This document shows positions 47,901-59,784 of a stretch of 64,000 nt of DNA, piece by piece. Positions within the stretch are counted from its first letter, which is position 1. Every line of letters begins with the position of its first letter. This DNA comes from Chenopodium formosanum. Taxonomy: Eukaryota; Streptophyta; Magnoliopsida; Caryophyllales; Amaranthaceae. The notes under the pieces are model-generated. The model worked only from the letters and a program-made list of their open reading frames with translations. It searched no databases and had not been told where the DNA came from. A program made the translations under genes and the position numbers. Where the stretch lies: assembly GCA_024500155.1 (NCBI GenBank), contig CM044880.1, positions 2,232,001-2,296,000 of the forward strand, in the 5' to 3' direction.

Positions 47901-50116
47901 TAGCAGTTACTTTCAGAAAGAGACTCCAAAAGATCAAAAGAAAAAGCAGGATATTAAGGCCGGTCACTTTTCTGTCTTTTTTTGCCATTTAATATGTATT
48001 AAGCAACTATCAATCTACAAAGCTAAGGTTTAAACAATTATGCAGACCTTTTTTAACAATTAAGCAATGCTGTCCAAAAAAAAATTTAAAAAACAATTTT
48101 ATACTTTTCTGCTCAATCAACTTCATCCCTTTCTATCAACAACTTAAGTCAACCAATTTCATCAATCACAATAATACTATCCCCCTTTCGGCATAAGGTT
48201 TATAACTCCTTGAGAATTATTTCAAGAACTTAACTTTTTTTCTAAATTTACTTATTAGGACATGAAACTTCATCCTAATGAGTAACCATAAAGTCAGAAT
48301 CTATAATAAGTGCTATGAATTAAGTATGAGTGACATGTAGGACCAATTTGCTAACATTTACTAACGTCAAGGTTGGTACTTGATAGAATGATCCAGCTAA
48401 AGCCATTCTTAAAATGATTTTCCTTATGTCAAAGTCTGGTACTTGGTAGAATGATCTAGCTAGAGCCATTCTTAAATACGGTTTTCCTTGATGAACTAAC
48501 TAACAACTACGCCTCCAAATATGTTAAAATGTTGCTGCTAAAATGCTAGATAGCCCACACCAGCTATCACCAGAGAAATATAACTTCCTAGTAGAAACAC
48601 ACAGATAAAAGTCCCTAGTCACTTGAGAGGAAGACACAAAGAAGAAACAAATGACACAATTGCACAATAGTACAATCCCTATATATTTCGCAATATTCTT
48701 AAAACCTCTTTAAACAGGCAATGTGATGAAAACCATGATAAACATGGGCTGTAGACACCCTACAGGGTCCTGCCCACCGTGTAGACCCTCGTCTGTATCC
48801 TTTTTGGATGCATGATGAGACCGCTCAAAATCGGCCATAGACTCATATGGTTTTCAAACTTTGTTAGCTAAAAAGGCACCGACAATTGATTTTGTTACAC
48901 CATTTTCAAATCCAAATCTCTAGTACAATTTCTAGACAATCATCCTTCAAATTACTTTTCCTATTGGGTCCACGACGATGCATAAAATTGACATATAGGT
49001 GTAAAAACTCTTAAAGACTATAGCATCTAATTATCTAAAAAAAGAACTCAAACAGATTTTTTTCAACCAATTTTCAGTATCTTATCAAGAAGTAACTAAT
49101 TAAACTACCTAAACTATTCAAAATTGGATCTTTTCACATACCAAGCAATAAAAACGAAAACTTAATGGCCCTTCTTTTTCAATTCTTGTTTTTTACAATC
49201 TTTTTCAATTCTTCAAAACCACTTAGTTTTACTACACTGTGGGACCAAAAATTTGTCCACATTGAAGAATTTGTGAGCTTCAATTGTACAATAGACAATC
49301 TTTATCTTATCTAATAATTCACGAGTGTGAAATAATATCCCACGTTTTTCACCATTCCACTACCTAGTCCAAAGTCAATAAAACTAGAATTGATAACATA
49401 ACCCAACTATACCAATAACATACTCCCTCCGTTCCCCAAATAACATGACGACTTAGAAGTTTTTTTTTGTGGACATCCAATAAGAAATACACGAAGATTA
49501 TTTTTGGACAGAATGAGCATCACACAATCACACCCATTTGGGTCATTTCCTAATTGTTCACTTCTTTGGTATTAGATTTTCATATAACCTATGTTGCATG
49601 AAAACGGATAAGAACACAACACAAGTACAAATTAGATACTAGACGTACACCTAATAACGACAATTATAAAACCATCCTTTGTAACATACTCATCATACGG
49701 TTATAACATTATTAACATACACTGATACACATATACATGTGTTAGCCTGATAGCCAGACCGGTTAATATAGCATAACATAACAAATTAACAATAGTTAAA
49801 GCTCAAGATCGATTTATATAATCTATCGATAACATATTAACATGTACTCGAAAGGTAGAAAAGACGAACTGACCTCGGAATAGATGTGATCAGAATCAGA
49901 AGAAGAGCCTTTAGGAGGAAGACCAAGAGCAACACCAATATCAGCAACAGCAGGTTGAAGTTCTTTCACAGATAACTTACCATCATTATCAACATCAAGT
50001 TCTTTGAACTTGTGATTCACATATTTACTAAACACCTCCTTATTTTCAACCAACTCCATTATATCTGAACCGTCCATTAACTGTCCTCCTTCCAACACCT
50101 TTTTCTTTCCTTCCAT
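44918..50116 (-). CDS. EF-hand calcium-binding protein (367 aa)
   Basis: Probably a soluble calcium-binding protein; no molecular role is known to me for this family. Five exons: 49874-50116, 46056-46352, 45738-45965, 45302-45430, 44918-45124, GT-AG, 1104 nt in frame. One canonical EF-hand loop is DVDNDGKLSVKE (41-52) with acidic residues at the usual positions 1, 3, 5 and 12. Later stretches near PRDKNGRLSKEYL and MVDADDGKLVKEEDF look like degenerate EF-hands. GMAAGLKRDPIVILRIDGEE is a strongly conserved-looking core. Intron 1 is 3.5 kb. It resembles an Arabidopsis EF-hand protein that I recall as encoded next to MTN1. Confidence 0.88.
46353..49873. other. Large intron 1 of the EF-hand gene
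   Basis: 3.5 kb with no supported coding frame. A Stowaway-type end TACTCCCTCCGTTCCCC is at about 49424-49440, and TCTGGTACTTG(G/A)TAGAATGATC-like direct repeats lie at about 48375-48470. Confidence 0.7.
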
Positions 50117-50129
50117 TGGTTGATCAATT

Positions 50130-50883
50130 TTTATTCTTTTTAAAAATTAATTCACACCCACAATTTTTTTAAGAAATCCCAGAAAAACCCAGAATTTAGT
50201 TTTTTAAATTTTGGTCAATTAATTGCCCAATTTGCAAACTTTTTTAATGAAGGGCTAACTTTAGAGAGTGTAACTTGTGATATTTTTTTTTTTTTTTTTG
50301 GCGAAACTCTCAGCTAATCCTCGTGCTCTTACTTACGACCTGCTTTTATAATACTATGAATGTGGGTGATTTGATTGTGAAACGCTGAACAGAGGAGGAG
50401 AGAGAAAGAGAAGTGTTTTGACACGAAAGTGTCTGAGGATGAGACACGTGGATGTGGAATTTCAAAAGGGGTAATTTAGACTACCACCAAATTTTATGGT
50501 GGAGATTCTATGTTTTAGGGTTGACAATGGAGTGATCTCATTGTTTTGAACTTTTGTTGGTCATTATACGTAGTGTCGTTGGATTTGTTAAATGGATTGT
50601 TAGATTGGGTGTGGGTCGAATTGGGTCAATTTGATTAGATATTGATTGTTTTTAGTTGGTTGAGTGGTATATTTGGATTTGTTAAATGAATTGTTCATAT
50701 TGGTTAAGGGTCGAATCATTGATGGTTTTCAAGTGATTGAACTATTGATTTAAATCTGTCTAATACAAAATATAAAAGTTACTAGTTCAAGCATTAATCA
50801 TTGACATAAAATAACATTTAGATAAGTTTTATTAAGTATAATGTCACGTGCTAACAGTTTCCTCGATGCCTTCACACAACTAA
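50130..50883. other. Promoter-side spacer of the EF-hand gene
   Basis: Short T-tract at about 50283-50299 and loosely repeated GGTTGAGTGG / GGATTTGTTAAATG words (50580-50700). No frame supported. Confidence 0.45.
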
Positions 50884-51263
50884 AGGTGGTTATTGGACAG
50901 GGTAGCCTAATGATAATAGGCTCAGGGCCAAGCTTATAGGGCTTTTAATGGGCAGGACTATTAATGGATAGGGCCCTTATTGGGTAGGATCAATATAGGG
51001 CCAACATGTTTTTCCAATTTAGTTGATAAATAAAATACATAATGTAAAAATAATTATATAGATTAATTTGTATTCATATGTATTTAATAATGGCTTTGTC
51101 CAATATATATTTTAATTGATATTTTGTAGGCCCGCCCATTATCGACCCGCGACCCGCATTGGCCCGACCCTATATTGACCCTATAAAATGTGACCCTCTT
51201 TGACCCTGACCCGCAACCGACCTGCACCGACCCTGACCCGACCCGCCCAGTAACCAGCTCTAC
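50884..51263. mobile_element. Dispersed repeat, copy 2, with inverted ends
   Basis: Left end AAGGTGGTTATTGGACAGGG and right end, reverse-complemented, GAGCTGGTTACTGGGCGGGT, form imperfect inverted repeats, so this is probably a small non-autonomous DNA element. 51020-51263 is closely similar to 24688-24903. Confidence 0.65.
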
Positions 51264-51573
51264 ACACAACAAGTCCCATATGAGACAACCTCCTTTTATC
51301 TGTGTGTCTTACTAATGCATGTATTTGTGGTGCAGGTTAGTGTCATCCCGTGTGGTTTCCTTTATTTATTAGCTTGTTACGCATATGGAGAAGGTTGGTC
51401 TACATCAGCCTCGGGGATTCAGGCGCTGCACAGATGATTTGCACTTGTCCCGTGACAATAAGCTACATAAAATGTGAGGTGTGGATGATTGGGTGAGTGT
51501 GACGACATTTATCCAAAACTCGAAACCTTGACTTGGAGATCCCATGGAAGTGTAAGGGTCTGGGCAAGAAATA

Positions 51574-52022
51574 GGGATGGCAATCTAGTCCGGATCCGAC
51601 CCTACTCCGCCCCGATCCGAGTTAAAATATCTGCTCCGAGTCCGAGAAAAAAGTAATCCGAGTTCGACTCCGTTAAAATAATCCGACTCCGAGTCGGAGG
51701 AGGGTCGGAGTCAGATCCTACAAAAAATCCGACTCCGACAAATGTCCGACTTTAACTGATTATCCGACTCCATAAGATAGTGGATTTTTGTGTGGGTCAT
51801 GGTGGCATTGGGTGTGGGTTGTAAAGGCCCAAATAGCCCAACATCTCAAAGTATATTGAATAATGAAAAAAAAACTCGGAGTCGGGTCGGATCGGAGTCG
51901 GAGTTGGAGGTCGGATATTGAAGTCGGAGTCGGAGTCGAATGTCGGATTTAACCTCCGACTTCCTGTCGGGTCGAAGTCGGATGTAGCATAATCCGCTCC
52001 GAGTCCGACCCGTTGTCATCCC
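51574..52022. mobile_element. Non-autonomous TIR element rich in CCGACTCCGA words
   Basis: Ends GGGATGGCAA and, reverse-complemented, GGGATGACAA, flanked on both sides by TA (51572-51573, 52023-52024). Left half consists of TCCGACTCCGA-like words, the right half mostly of their reverse complement TCGGAGTCGGA, so the whole can fold back. No coding capacity. Confidence 0.7.
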
Positions 52023-52553
52023 TAGCTAGAAGCTTGTGAGGGTGGTCTACAAAGAACTGCTCACAGTCATTTTATAGGAAAGTCCTCCAAAAAAATACAA
52101 AGCAATGACTATTTCACAATGATTATGCTATTGCAGTTGTATGATCTTATATGATAGTTACATTATTTTTTATACATGAAACAACATAATAGAAATATGA
52201 TCTTTGAGATTACTTGGATGGATTGACAAGACTTACTATAAAGATATAACGCTTTAGAAAAAAGGTTTCCTAGGATGTAAATGGGATAATTTTTTTTTTT
52301 TTTTTTTTTTGTAGAATATAACAAATGTAAGCAATATACTATAGATAAAATTGACAATAACAAGAAGGATACTCCACTTAAAAAAAAGAAAATGACAATC
52401 ATCAATGAATCTGATTCACATAGCCAAAAATTATAAAATTATAAGCACTGTGTAGAGTCTTCCAAGGATGAAATGGATAGCAACTCAACCTAATCTATCT
52501 CTTTTTGTCCATATTTCTTTGTCACGTCCAATTTTTATGACTATACAATTTTT

Positions 52554-52968
52554 TAAATGGACCTAGTTCACACTAATTTATTGTGGACCACTAACATTAG
52601 AGAAAGTATGGTTGTTTTATTAATAAAAAAAAAGGGTCACTATAATTAAAAAAAAGGTCACTATATTGAAATAAAAATCATTTTGGTAATATATATGCCT
52701 AAGTGGTTATTTTTATAATGAAATATTTTATATACTGATCAATATGAATAATAAAAGCCACTATGTTAAAATTAGGGTAGTAGCGTCATATTTCAAGTTC
52801 ACAATATTATTAAACGTTGTAGTAGTTTTAATAAAGGTTACTAGGTTAAAAATAAGGTTACTATGTTAAAAATAATGGTCACTATATTTAATATAATGTC
52901 AGTTCCGTGTGTATAGACCTCGGGTCCACAATAATATTATTGTGGACCAGGTCCACGCAAGTCTTTTT
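52554..52968. mobile_element. MITE family A, copy 2 (about 415 bp)
   Basis: Same ends and same interior words as 39598-40014 (for example GTGGACCACTAACATTAGAG and ACCAGGTCCACGCAAGTC). Same orientation as copy 1. Confidence 0.85.
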
Positions 52969-53936
52969 GTTACGACTAAACTGCTAATGACAGAAACTTA
53001 TTTCATATATGACCGAAACTTATTTCATATAGTTACGACTATATTATATGAAGTGTATCTCAACATGCGATATTTATAATCAAATAAAAGAGTGCATTCC
53101 AATTTAACTATACTAAAATCCAATTTAACTATACTAAAATTCTACTAAAACGAACCATATAATCCGACTGGTGACGGCGTGAGAGACTAGTTGTTAATTT
53201 ACTAGCATTGCTAATGTTGGTTGAGAATGACATTATGAGTAGTTTATGACACAATCTTACCCACCCTACTGAGGATCGAAAGGACTGCCTTTTGACGCAA
53301 TAACTCAATTACTAGTATCATGTTTGGTCCATGGTATAGCAATGGGCCTAACTTATCTCTATAATTCTCTGTATAATCATATATTTTTATTAATAATTTC
53401 CTTCAATGCCAATTATTTGATTTATTTCCCTAACTTGGATACTATATGCTTATGAGGAAATTAGTTCAACCAAATAATTACCCTTAAACGAATTTATTTA
53501 AGCGCGAACTTAAATGTATTTCTTTTTTTTATAAATAAGGGGATTCTGTGAAATATGATACCTTCTTTTTTTTCCTTTTTGCAAGCACATCCAAGATCCA
53601 ACCACAAAAACAGAGATAACAGATGCCACAGCAATACTGCATTTTTTTTTTACAAAAACAGCTTCCTCATTAAGTGAAAATTATTCAGTACTTCATTAGA
53701 TACAATAGTAGTTCTATTAAGCCAGGTTGAAATAAAAAATAATATAGCGTGATTCATTGCTCAAATGCTAAAAAAACAATAAATAGATGGATAAAAGAGC
53801 CAGCACTCTTAGATACTCAAAATCGTTCAAGTTGCCGAAGGTTACCACTACGCTGACTGTAACAACCTCTATAGAAGTAATGAGAAACACAGTTGAGATG
53901 CTGTCAGATGGAAGAGAGAAGCAGAATGAGAGCCCA
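52969..53936. other. 3' flank of TOC34 and spacer, nothing else recognised
   Basis: AT-rich; probably includes the TOC34 3' untranslated region at its right end. Confidence 0.5.
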
Positions 53937-56111
53937 TTAGAACTTGCGCTTGGCTGCACCAATATCTCGAAGTTCCCATGCAGCTTTACTTTCCTTGGCG
54001 ATATCATCTTTGATCAAGCCACGAATCTTCTGTACCAAAAGATACTGCAGCAGGAAAAGAAAAAAAAAAAGGGTCAAATCACAGCATAAATGTTCTGTCT
54101 GAGCCCTTCAATTTCAGCAAACTAATGAACTGCCTTATAGGGTAGGAAAGTTGCCAGGAGACAAAATAGTCTGTATACTCATTCTGATAACAAACCATCA
54201 CATTGTTGAGATGCTGCTGAAATTATCAGAATGAGTATCCAGTCAAAAACTTCTGTAGTGGCTAGCAATTCCAGTGAAGACTATCCAGAATATGAGTTAT
54301 TTTATAGGACGGAATAGTTTTTGACCCCCACCTCACAAGTCACAACCCACCCCCCTCCCCAAAACAACAAAAATCGACCTAAAGGCTTTGACAAGTTATA
54401 GACTTCGAGTAAAAGGGAAAGAAACTATATTTGGATATCGAGAAGATGGAAATATAGCTAACAAAATGTACTTCCTCAACACTACAAGGAACGATCTACA
54501 CATTACTATTGCCTTCCACAGCCAACAAATTTTGCATGTTTTATACTTTTATTATTTTTATTATTTTTTTTTTTCAAATTTTGCATGTTTCATTTCACGA
54601 GATAACTCAGTTAAAGAATTTTCCTGAAAGCAATTATGTCAAACCACTACAATAACAGAGCCACATATATGTTAGCTAATCTTGTAGATTTAGAAACTTA
54701 CTTGAGCTGCTGCAATCAAGGGTATCCACCATTTGTGTTGTTCATTTGGGTTAGGTCCCTCAATCAACTTCTTGTCAACCAAGATACCGTTACTTCCATT
54801 TGAAACAACATCTATGATAGTTTTCACCAAATTTGGTATCCATGAAATTCCGTTTGGAAGAACCTATCATGATGGCAGCAATTACCAGTGAGCTTATGCC
54901 AAGTTGTAAAAGTACTAGAAGAAGCTGATCGCAAATTCTAAGAATGGTACCAGGACTGAATAGGTAAGCAACTGACCTTTTCACCACTTTCATTTTTATT
55001 GCATCGCCCACTGTTCTCAACCAAAATTACAGGCATGGAGAATGCCTAGGAGAAAATTAAACAAAAAGAGCAACATGTTCAGGATAAGAAAAACACAACT
55101 AAACACGTCAAATATGAAGGAAATAGAATGTTGTAGACAGTTTCAGCAAAAAAAAAGCAGTACTCAACTCAGTAAGTAGGACCTTTGACAAATATATCAA
55201 AAATTAGAAATGCATTTACTAGCCTTTCCAAGGAGTTGTTAACACACAATAGATGCTTATTTTCTATATTTTCAACAGATTCCAAGAAAGCTAATCATGG
55301 TACATGTGGTGGCAACTAAAACTCAGATAGACACAGTGGACAACCAATCAGTCATGTTATTTCCCGCAAGCACTTCTACCCTCCCAGAGTTAACAATGGG
55401 GTAATGAAACAGGTATACAATACATTAAACAACATTATAATAACATACACAGACTAACATGAAATGCAAGAGACACGCAATGCAAACAGAAGTACAACAA
55501 CAATAAAGCCTTAGTCCCAAAATGATATGGGGTTGGCTAACGTCCTAAGGAACTGTCTGACAAAGTCAAAAACGCAAAAAGTATGGATTAAAAAAAAAAG
55601 GCAAAAAGAAGAAGATGTCATACAAGGTCCTGCTTCTTTATTCGCCCCCCAAGGCGGACAACTTTTAGAAGAGCCTCGGATCTTTTACTGAAGAAGTCTT
55701 CATAACTCAGCCCATCTGGGGGTGAAAGCTGAGCATGAGTAAGGACAATAGCAGCACGGTTCCAAATTTCTTTTCCAAAGCTATCTGTAATAGCTTTGAT
55801 GATTTGCCTGTCCAATGTATCCACTCTGTAGGCATCTAAGCGGTCCACATACAACAATACATCGATGGTTTTATCCAAAAGGAAGCTGCTCCAACCGGAT
55901 CAATAGGAGAGTTAGAAATAAGACAAGGACGACAAGGGAAGGCAAAATAAGAGGAAGAACAATTGAATGACCACCACAACACCAACAATATATTCATATG
56001 GTAAACATCATACATTAAAAAGTAATGATCACTCTAAATTGATAGCAAGGATGTATTCTACACTGAGAAGTCAGATTGCCAAAACAATAATCTATCCATC
56101 CCTGATACCAA

Positions 56112-56187
<76 letters not shown>

Positions 56188-57789
56188 GGTGCTCATGTAC
56201 CACAAATGCTCAAGTGGTGAATGAAACAAATCCATAATAATTATACAGCATAGCAAGGTGATTGCAGCTGAAGTTTGCTGGCAGTTATGACAGTGTATGC
56301 TTAAAAAAATTAACAGCCAGCTTGTTAACTGTAAATAGCTCCAGAAATATATATGTAAAGGCATCTAAGTTATGCACAAGAACATTTTCCTGGAAAGCAA
56401 CATGATTGCCAACCAGCAGATTCATAGCTGGTGAAGAAACAAGAACACTTTTCACAAAAAATTGGATCACAAGCACAAGTATATAATTAAAACTCGTTTT
56501 CCCAGTGCCCAATTAAAACAAACAAACAATCAAATAGAGAGGAATAGTTTTTGAGAGCACACTTCTCATGGACTATAAGCATGCATCGTCACTGACTATA
56601 GAGAATTACTACAAATCCAAAATAACAATATGATAAGTATCATTCAGCACAAACCTTTTAATCATATCAATAGCACGGTCATTCACATATCCACCTTCAA
56701 CTAGACCTGGTGTGTCAACAATGTTCAATGTAAATCCTGCTCTTGAACGAGATATCATCACAGGCCTTGATGCTTCAGACTGGCAATCAATCAACAAAGA
56801 GTTTAAAAATTCGCAAAGGAAAAGATAACAACCACCTCAGCTACAAAAAAAAAGAGCAAAATATTGGTTGTGTGCTTGTGTCCCTTACAAGGCAATGTTA
56901 ATGATAAAAATACTACATATTGTGTACCTTGGTCAAAGGAAAAAATGTAAATGTGCCGTAAGGCCAATAACTTAACCAACTATGTAATCCATCAATCAAT
57001 CTAAAGTCCAGGTGAACTCTATGCTTTAATTTGGGATCACCCACTGAGCATCTCTCCCATGAAATCTTTTCACCTTATATATAATTCATTCTTGAGGCAC
57101 CAAACCTTCAGTACCACATAGGATCAGATGGAACTGATAATTTTCAAGGAAACTGAGGAGGCTTGAACCATCAAAGTAAAGCAAAAAAAAAAACTCCAAC
57201 TATGAATTTAAATTGACCATTATAAAATCCATTTGGAGATTTCTACCTTCATAGGTACCCTCAAAGGGTAGTGAACTTGAGTGCTAACAGAAGGAAATAA
57301 TTAGCATATTAATTGATTAATTTTATTATATAAAGTTTTAAAGTATTTGGGAAACCATGACTTAGACAATGAGTAACTATGCAGGTTTACTATATCATAA
57401 AATGAACAGAAATTACAGAAAAACAATACAATAACAATATGCAATTTATAGCAACCAAGGCAATGAAACCATACCTGAAAAGCACTGACAGCAACTACTC
57501 GTTCACCAATGACCGAATTTACAGTAGACGATTTCCCAACACCGCCTTTTCCCATAACAAGGATAGTTAGTGAATCCACATTCTACAATCAAACCATTAC
57601 AATAAACATGTTTATCAGAATTCACTGAATAACCCCCAAAAACAATTTCACATGAACAAAAACAGCTGTAATGCAAAAAATGAGCCAAACCTCTTGCTTC
57701 AATGTTCCCAAATATTCGAGCAACTTAGTTTGTGTTGCGAGCGGAAACTGCTGAATTCCACTCCATTCACGAACTATTTGGCCAGCCAT
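53937..57789 (-). CDS. TOC34: Chloroplast outer-envelope import receptor GTPase Toc34/Toc33 (310 aa)
   Basis: Receptor GTPase of the TOC complex that recognises preprotein transit peptides at the chloroplast surface. Seven exons: 57691-57789, 57475-57582, 56655-56779, 55624-55885, 54977-55045, 54702-54863, 53937-54044, GT-AG, 933 nt in frame. P-loop GKGGVGKSS (44-52), DTPG (91-94), and THAQ (160-163) in place of a standard TKxD, as is usual in this family. A hydrophobic C-terminal segment around WWIPLIAAAQYLLVQ (about 266-280) would be the tail anchor in the outer envelope. The length equals that of known Toc34. A 5' untranslated intron is likely (57803-58156). Intron 3 holds an (AT)n tract. 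Toc33 and Toc34 cannot be told apart here. Confidence 0.95.
56117..56184. repeat. (AT)n microsatellite in a TOC34 intron
   Basis: About 68 bp of uninterrupted AT units. Confidence 0.95.
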
Positions 57790-57802
57790 CTTAATCTTTC
57801 AC

Positions 57803-58156
57803 CTGCTCAATTCATCAAAAAGAATGGCTAAAATTCGAAATTCCTTTCAATAAACCAAATTCAATTAGGAATAAAACAACAATTCTACAAGTAGATGATA
57901 ATGTAACCCATTGTCCACCCTAAAAATTAAAACTTTAAAACTACAATCGAAAAAAACCCTAATTTGAAGAGGGGCAAAACCAATTATAGTACCCACTTAA
58001 AATTCACTCAAACCCATCAAAAATTTCCAAAATTGAAACAATTAAATCTGATATTAAGCAATTAATCATTAATAATTACGTGGGTATTCAATCAAGGGTT
58101 TTGAAAAGCCCTAAGAAAACCTAGAAACAATAATGTTTTATGAAAGAGAAACTTAC
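57803..58156 (-). other. Probable 5' untranslated intron of TOC34
   Basis: Donor CACTCT/GTAAGTTTC at 58156 and acceptor TTGAGCAG/GTGAAAG at 57803, 13 nt before the ATG. Good consensus at both ends, but not tested by reading frame. Confidence 0.5.
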
Positions 58157-58344
58157 AGAGTGTATTGGTGTAGAAGGGCGAAAGGAGAGAGAAGAGAAAG
58201 AGGGAAGATAAGGGCTTAAGCTTAAACCCCAGCCTTATCAACTTGAATGCCCTGTTGTTTCGCTCTTTCTCTCGCTTTCTCTGCCTCTCTCGCGCTAATA
58301 TCCGTCTCTCTACACCCCCACCTGATTTCCTAATAAGAGGTCGG

Positions 58345-58419
58345 TGGACCCAAATCGATCTCAAGATATCTTGAAACCGGGATGTGAGCTCTAACCACTT
58401 GAGGTATCCCTCACTCTCA
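58345..58419 (-). mobile_element. tRNA-derived SINE fragment
   Basis: Minus strand GAGTGAGGGATACCTCAAGT then GGTTAGAGC and GAGATCGATTTGGG, a diverged copy of the element at 58730-58832. It sits in the TOC34 promoter region. Confidence 0.7.
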
Positions 58420-58712
58420 TAGTTATTATTTAGTCAATATGTTTAGCATATTTGTAGGAGTTGTAATGTAGTATGTATCTTGTTTCCTTGTTTAGCTTAA
58501 TGACCCACGTTTTAACCTAGGCTCTTGTATATATTAGGAGTATCCGTTTGATGCAACATACACATAAATATAGAATGCATTCCTTTCCCAATTTCTCATA
58601 TTGATCTTGATTCAATTATAGCAATAATAAGTAAATGTTTAATAATTCCAATATTTATTTACTACAAATTTTACCTTATGAATTTACTTTAGAAATGTTA
58701 GTTAAGCACTAT

Positions 58713-58729
58713 AACATATCTTGAGTGGT
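58713..58729. repeat. SINE target site duplication (left)
   Basis: AACATATCTTGAGTGGT, identical to 58833-58849. Confidence 0.9.
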
Positions 58730-58832
58730 GAGAGTGAGGGATAGCTCAAGTGGTTAGAGCTTCCCTCCCGGTTCCAAGAGATCTTGGGGTCGATTCTCAC
58801 CCCCGCCCTTGTGGCTCTCTAAACACCAAAAA
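58730..58832 (+). mobile_element. Complete short tRNA-derived SINE, 103 bp
   Basis: Pol III box A TAGCTCAAGTGG (58742-58753) and box B-like GGTCGATTCTC (58788-58798) show descent from a tRNA gene. It ends in a short A-tail and is flanked by a perfect 17-bp target duplication. Fragments of the same family occur at 24906-24985 and 58345-58419. Confidence 0.88.
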
Positions 58833-58849
58833 AACATATCTTGAGTGGT
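58833..58849. repeat. SINE target site duplication (right)
   Basis: AACATATCTTGAGTGGT, identical to 58713-58729. Confidence 0.9.
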
Positions 58850-59784
58850 AAAGAAAATATTCAAATAAAATCTATGTCTAGATTCTAGAGTCTACCTATT
58901 AAACTTTAATAGACTAACCTACCTTAACCTACCTTCACGTGTATTCGATATTTTCACCCCTCTATCTCAATCTAACACTCTCCTCCCAAAAAACCACCAC
59001 CCACTAAGAGCAAGATTATCGCTGGAGTTAAAGTCGTGCATTTTTTTTAAAAAAATAAAAATATTTGAGTTTTTTTTTTATTATTTTTTTTATTAATAAA
59101 AATATTTGAGTTAAGGCCAAACGCTTGAAATATTTGGAAATTCTAGCCTCATCATTTTCATTCACAAGGCTCATCATCTTTCTCTATTCAAATCTGATAT
59201 TCAAATGTCATACTCGTATTTGGTAGGTTATTTGCTATATCGAGTGAGGCTTAATCTTATAAATTAGTCAAATCTAAAACTTATTACTTGTACTCTTTTT
59301 TTTAACGAGATATTATCAATACTTATGGCTAGATTTCAAGGTACTTGTAATCTCTTGTAATAAAAATTTTATTGTGCTTTTTACAAGTACTTTTGCAAAG
59401 TACTTATAATATTAGGGGATTAATTTTGACACATCCTTAATTGGTATTGGCACATCTCCATGTGAGAAAGAACATAAGAGATTCTGCTCTCACATAGACA
59501 CGTGACTAGAGTGAGCCGGAATCAATTTATGGTGTGATAAAATCATTTCCCATACTCGTAATCTTATACTCCGTACGAAGTATGTGTGGACCGACCTTAT
59601 CACAAACAATTCTATTTTGGTCTACCCTAATAGCTAGTACTTCCACTTTCCAATCTGCTCAATTAATTGAAAATCAGATAAAACCTATTGTGACCTTTTA
59701 AGGCCGCTTAAAACCAGAGTTTTCATAAAATCCATTCTTCCACAAACCCAAACCCAGAAATCCCAGAAACACCCACTTGGAATT
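58850..59784. other. Promoter-side spacer of the PHP-domain gene
   Basis: AT-rich between divergent TOC34 and the PHP gene; no clear TATA box or frame recognised. Confidence 0.5.

Noticed and set aside
53787..54089. 100-codon plus-strand frame
   Set aside because: Antisense shadow of the last TOC34 exon.
55967..56224. 85-codon frame with Ile-Tyr repeats
   Set aside because: Product of the (AT)n microsatellite in a TOC34 intron.
58730..58832. tRNA gene
   Set aside because: Box A and a box B-like motif are present, but the acceptor stem and full cloverleaf are not, and the A-tail plus target duplication mark it as a SINE.
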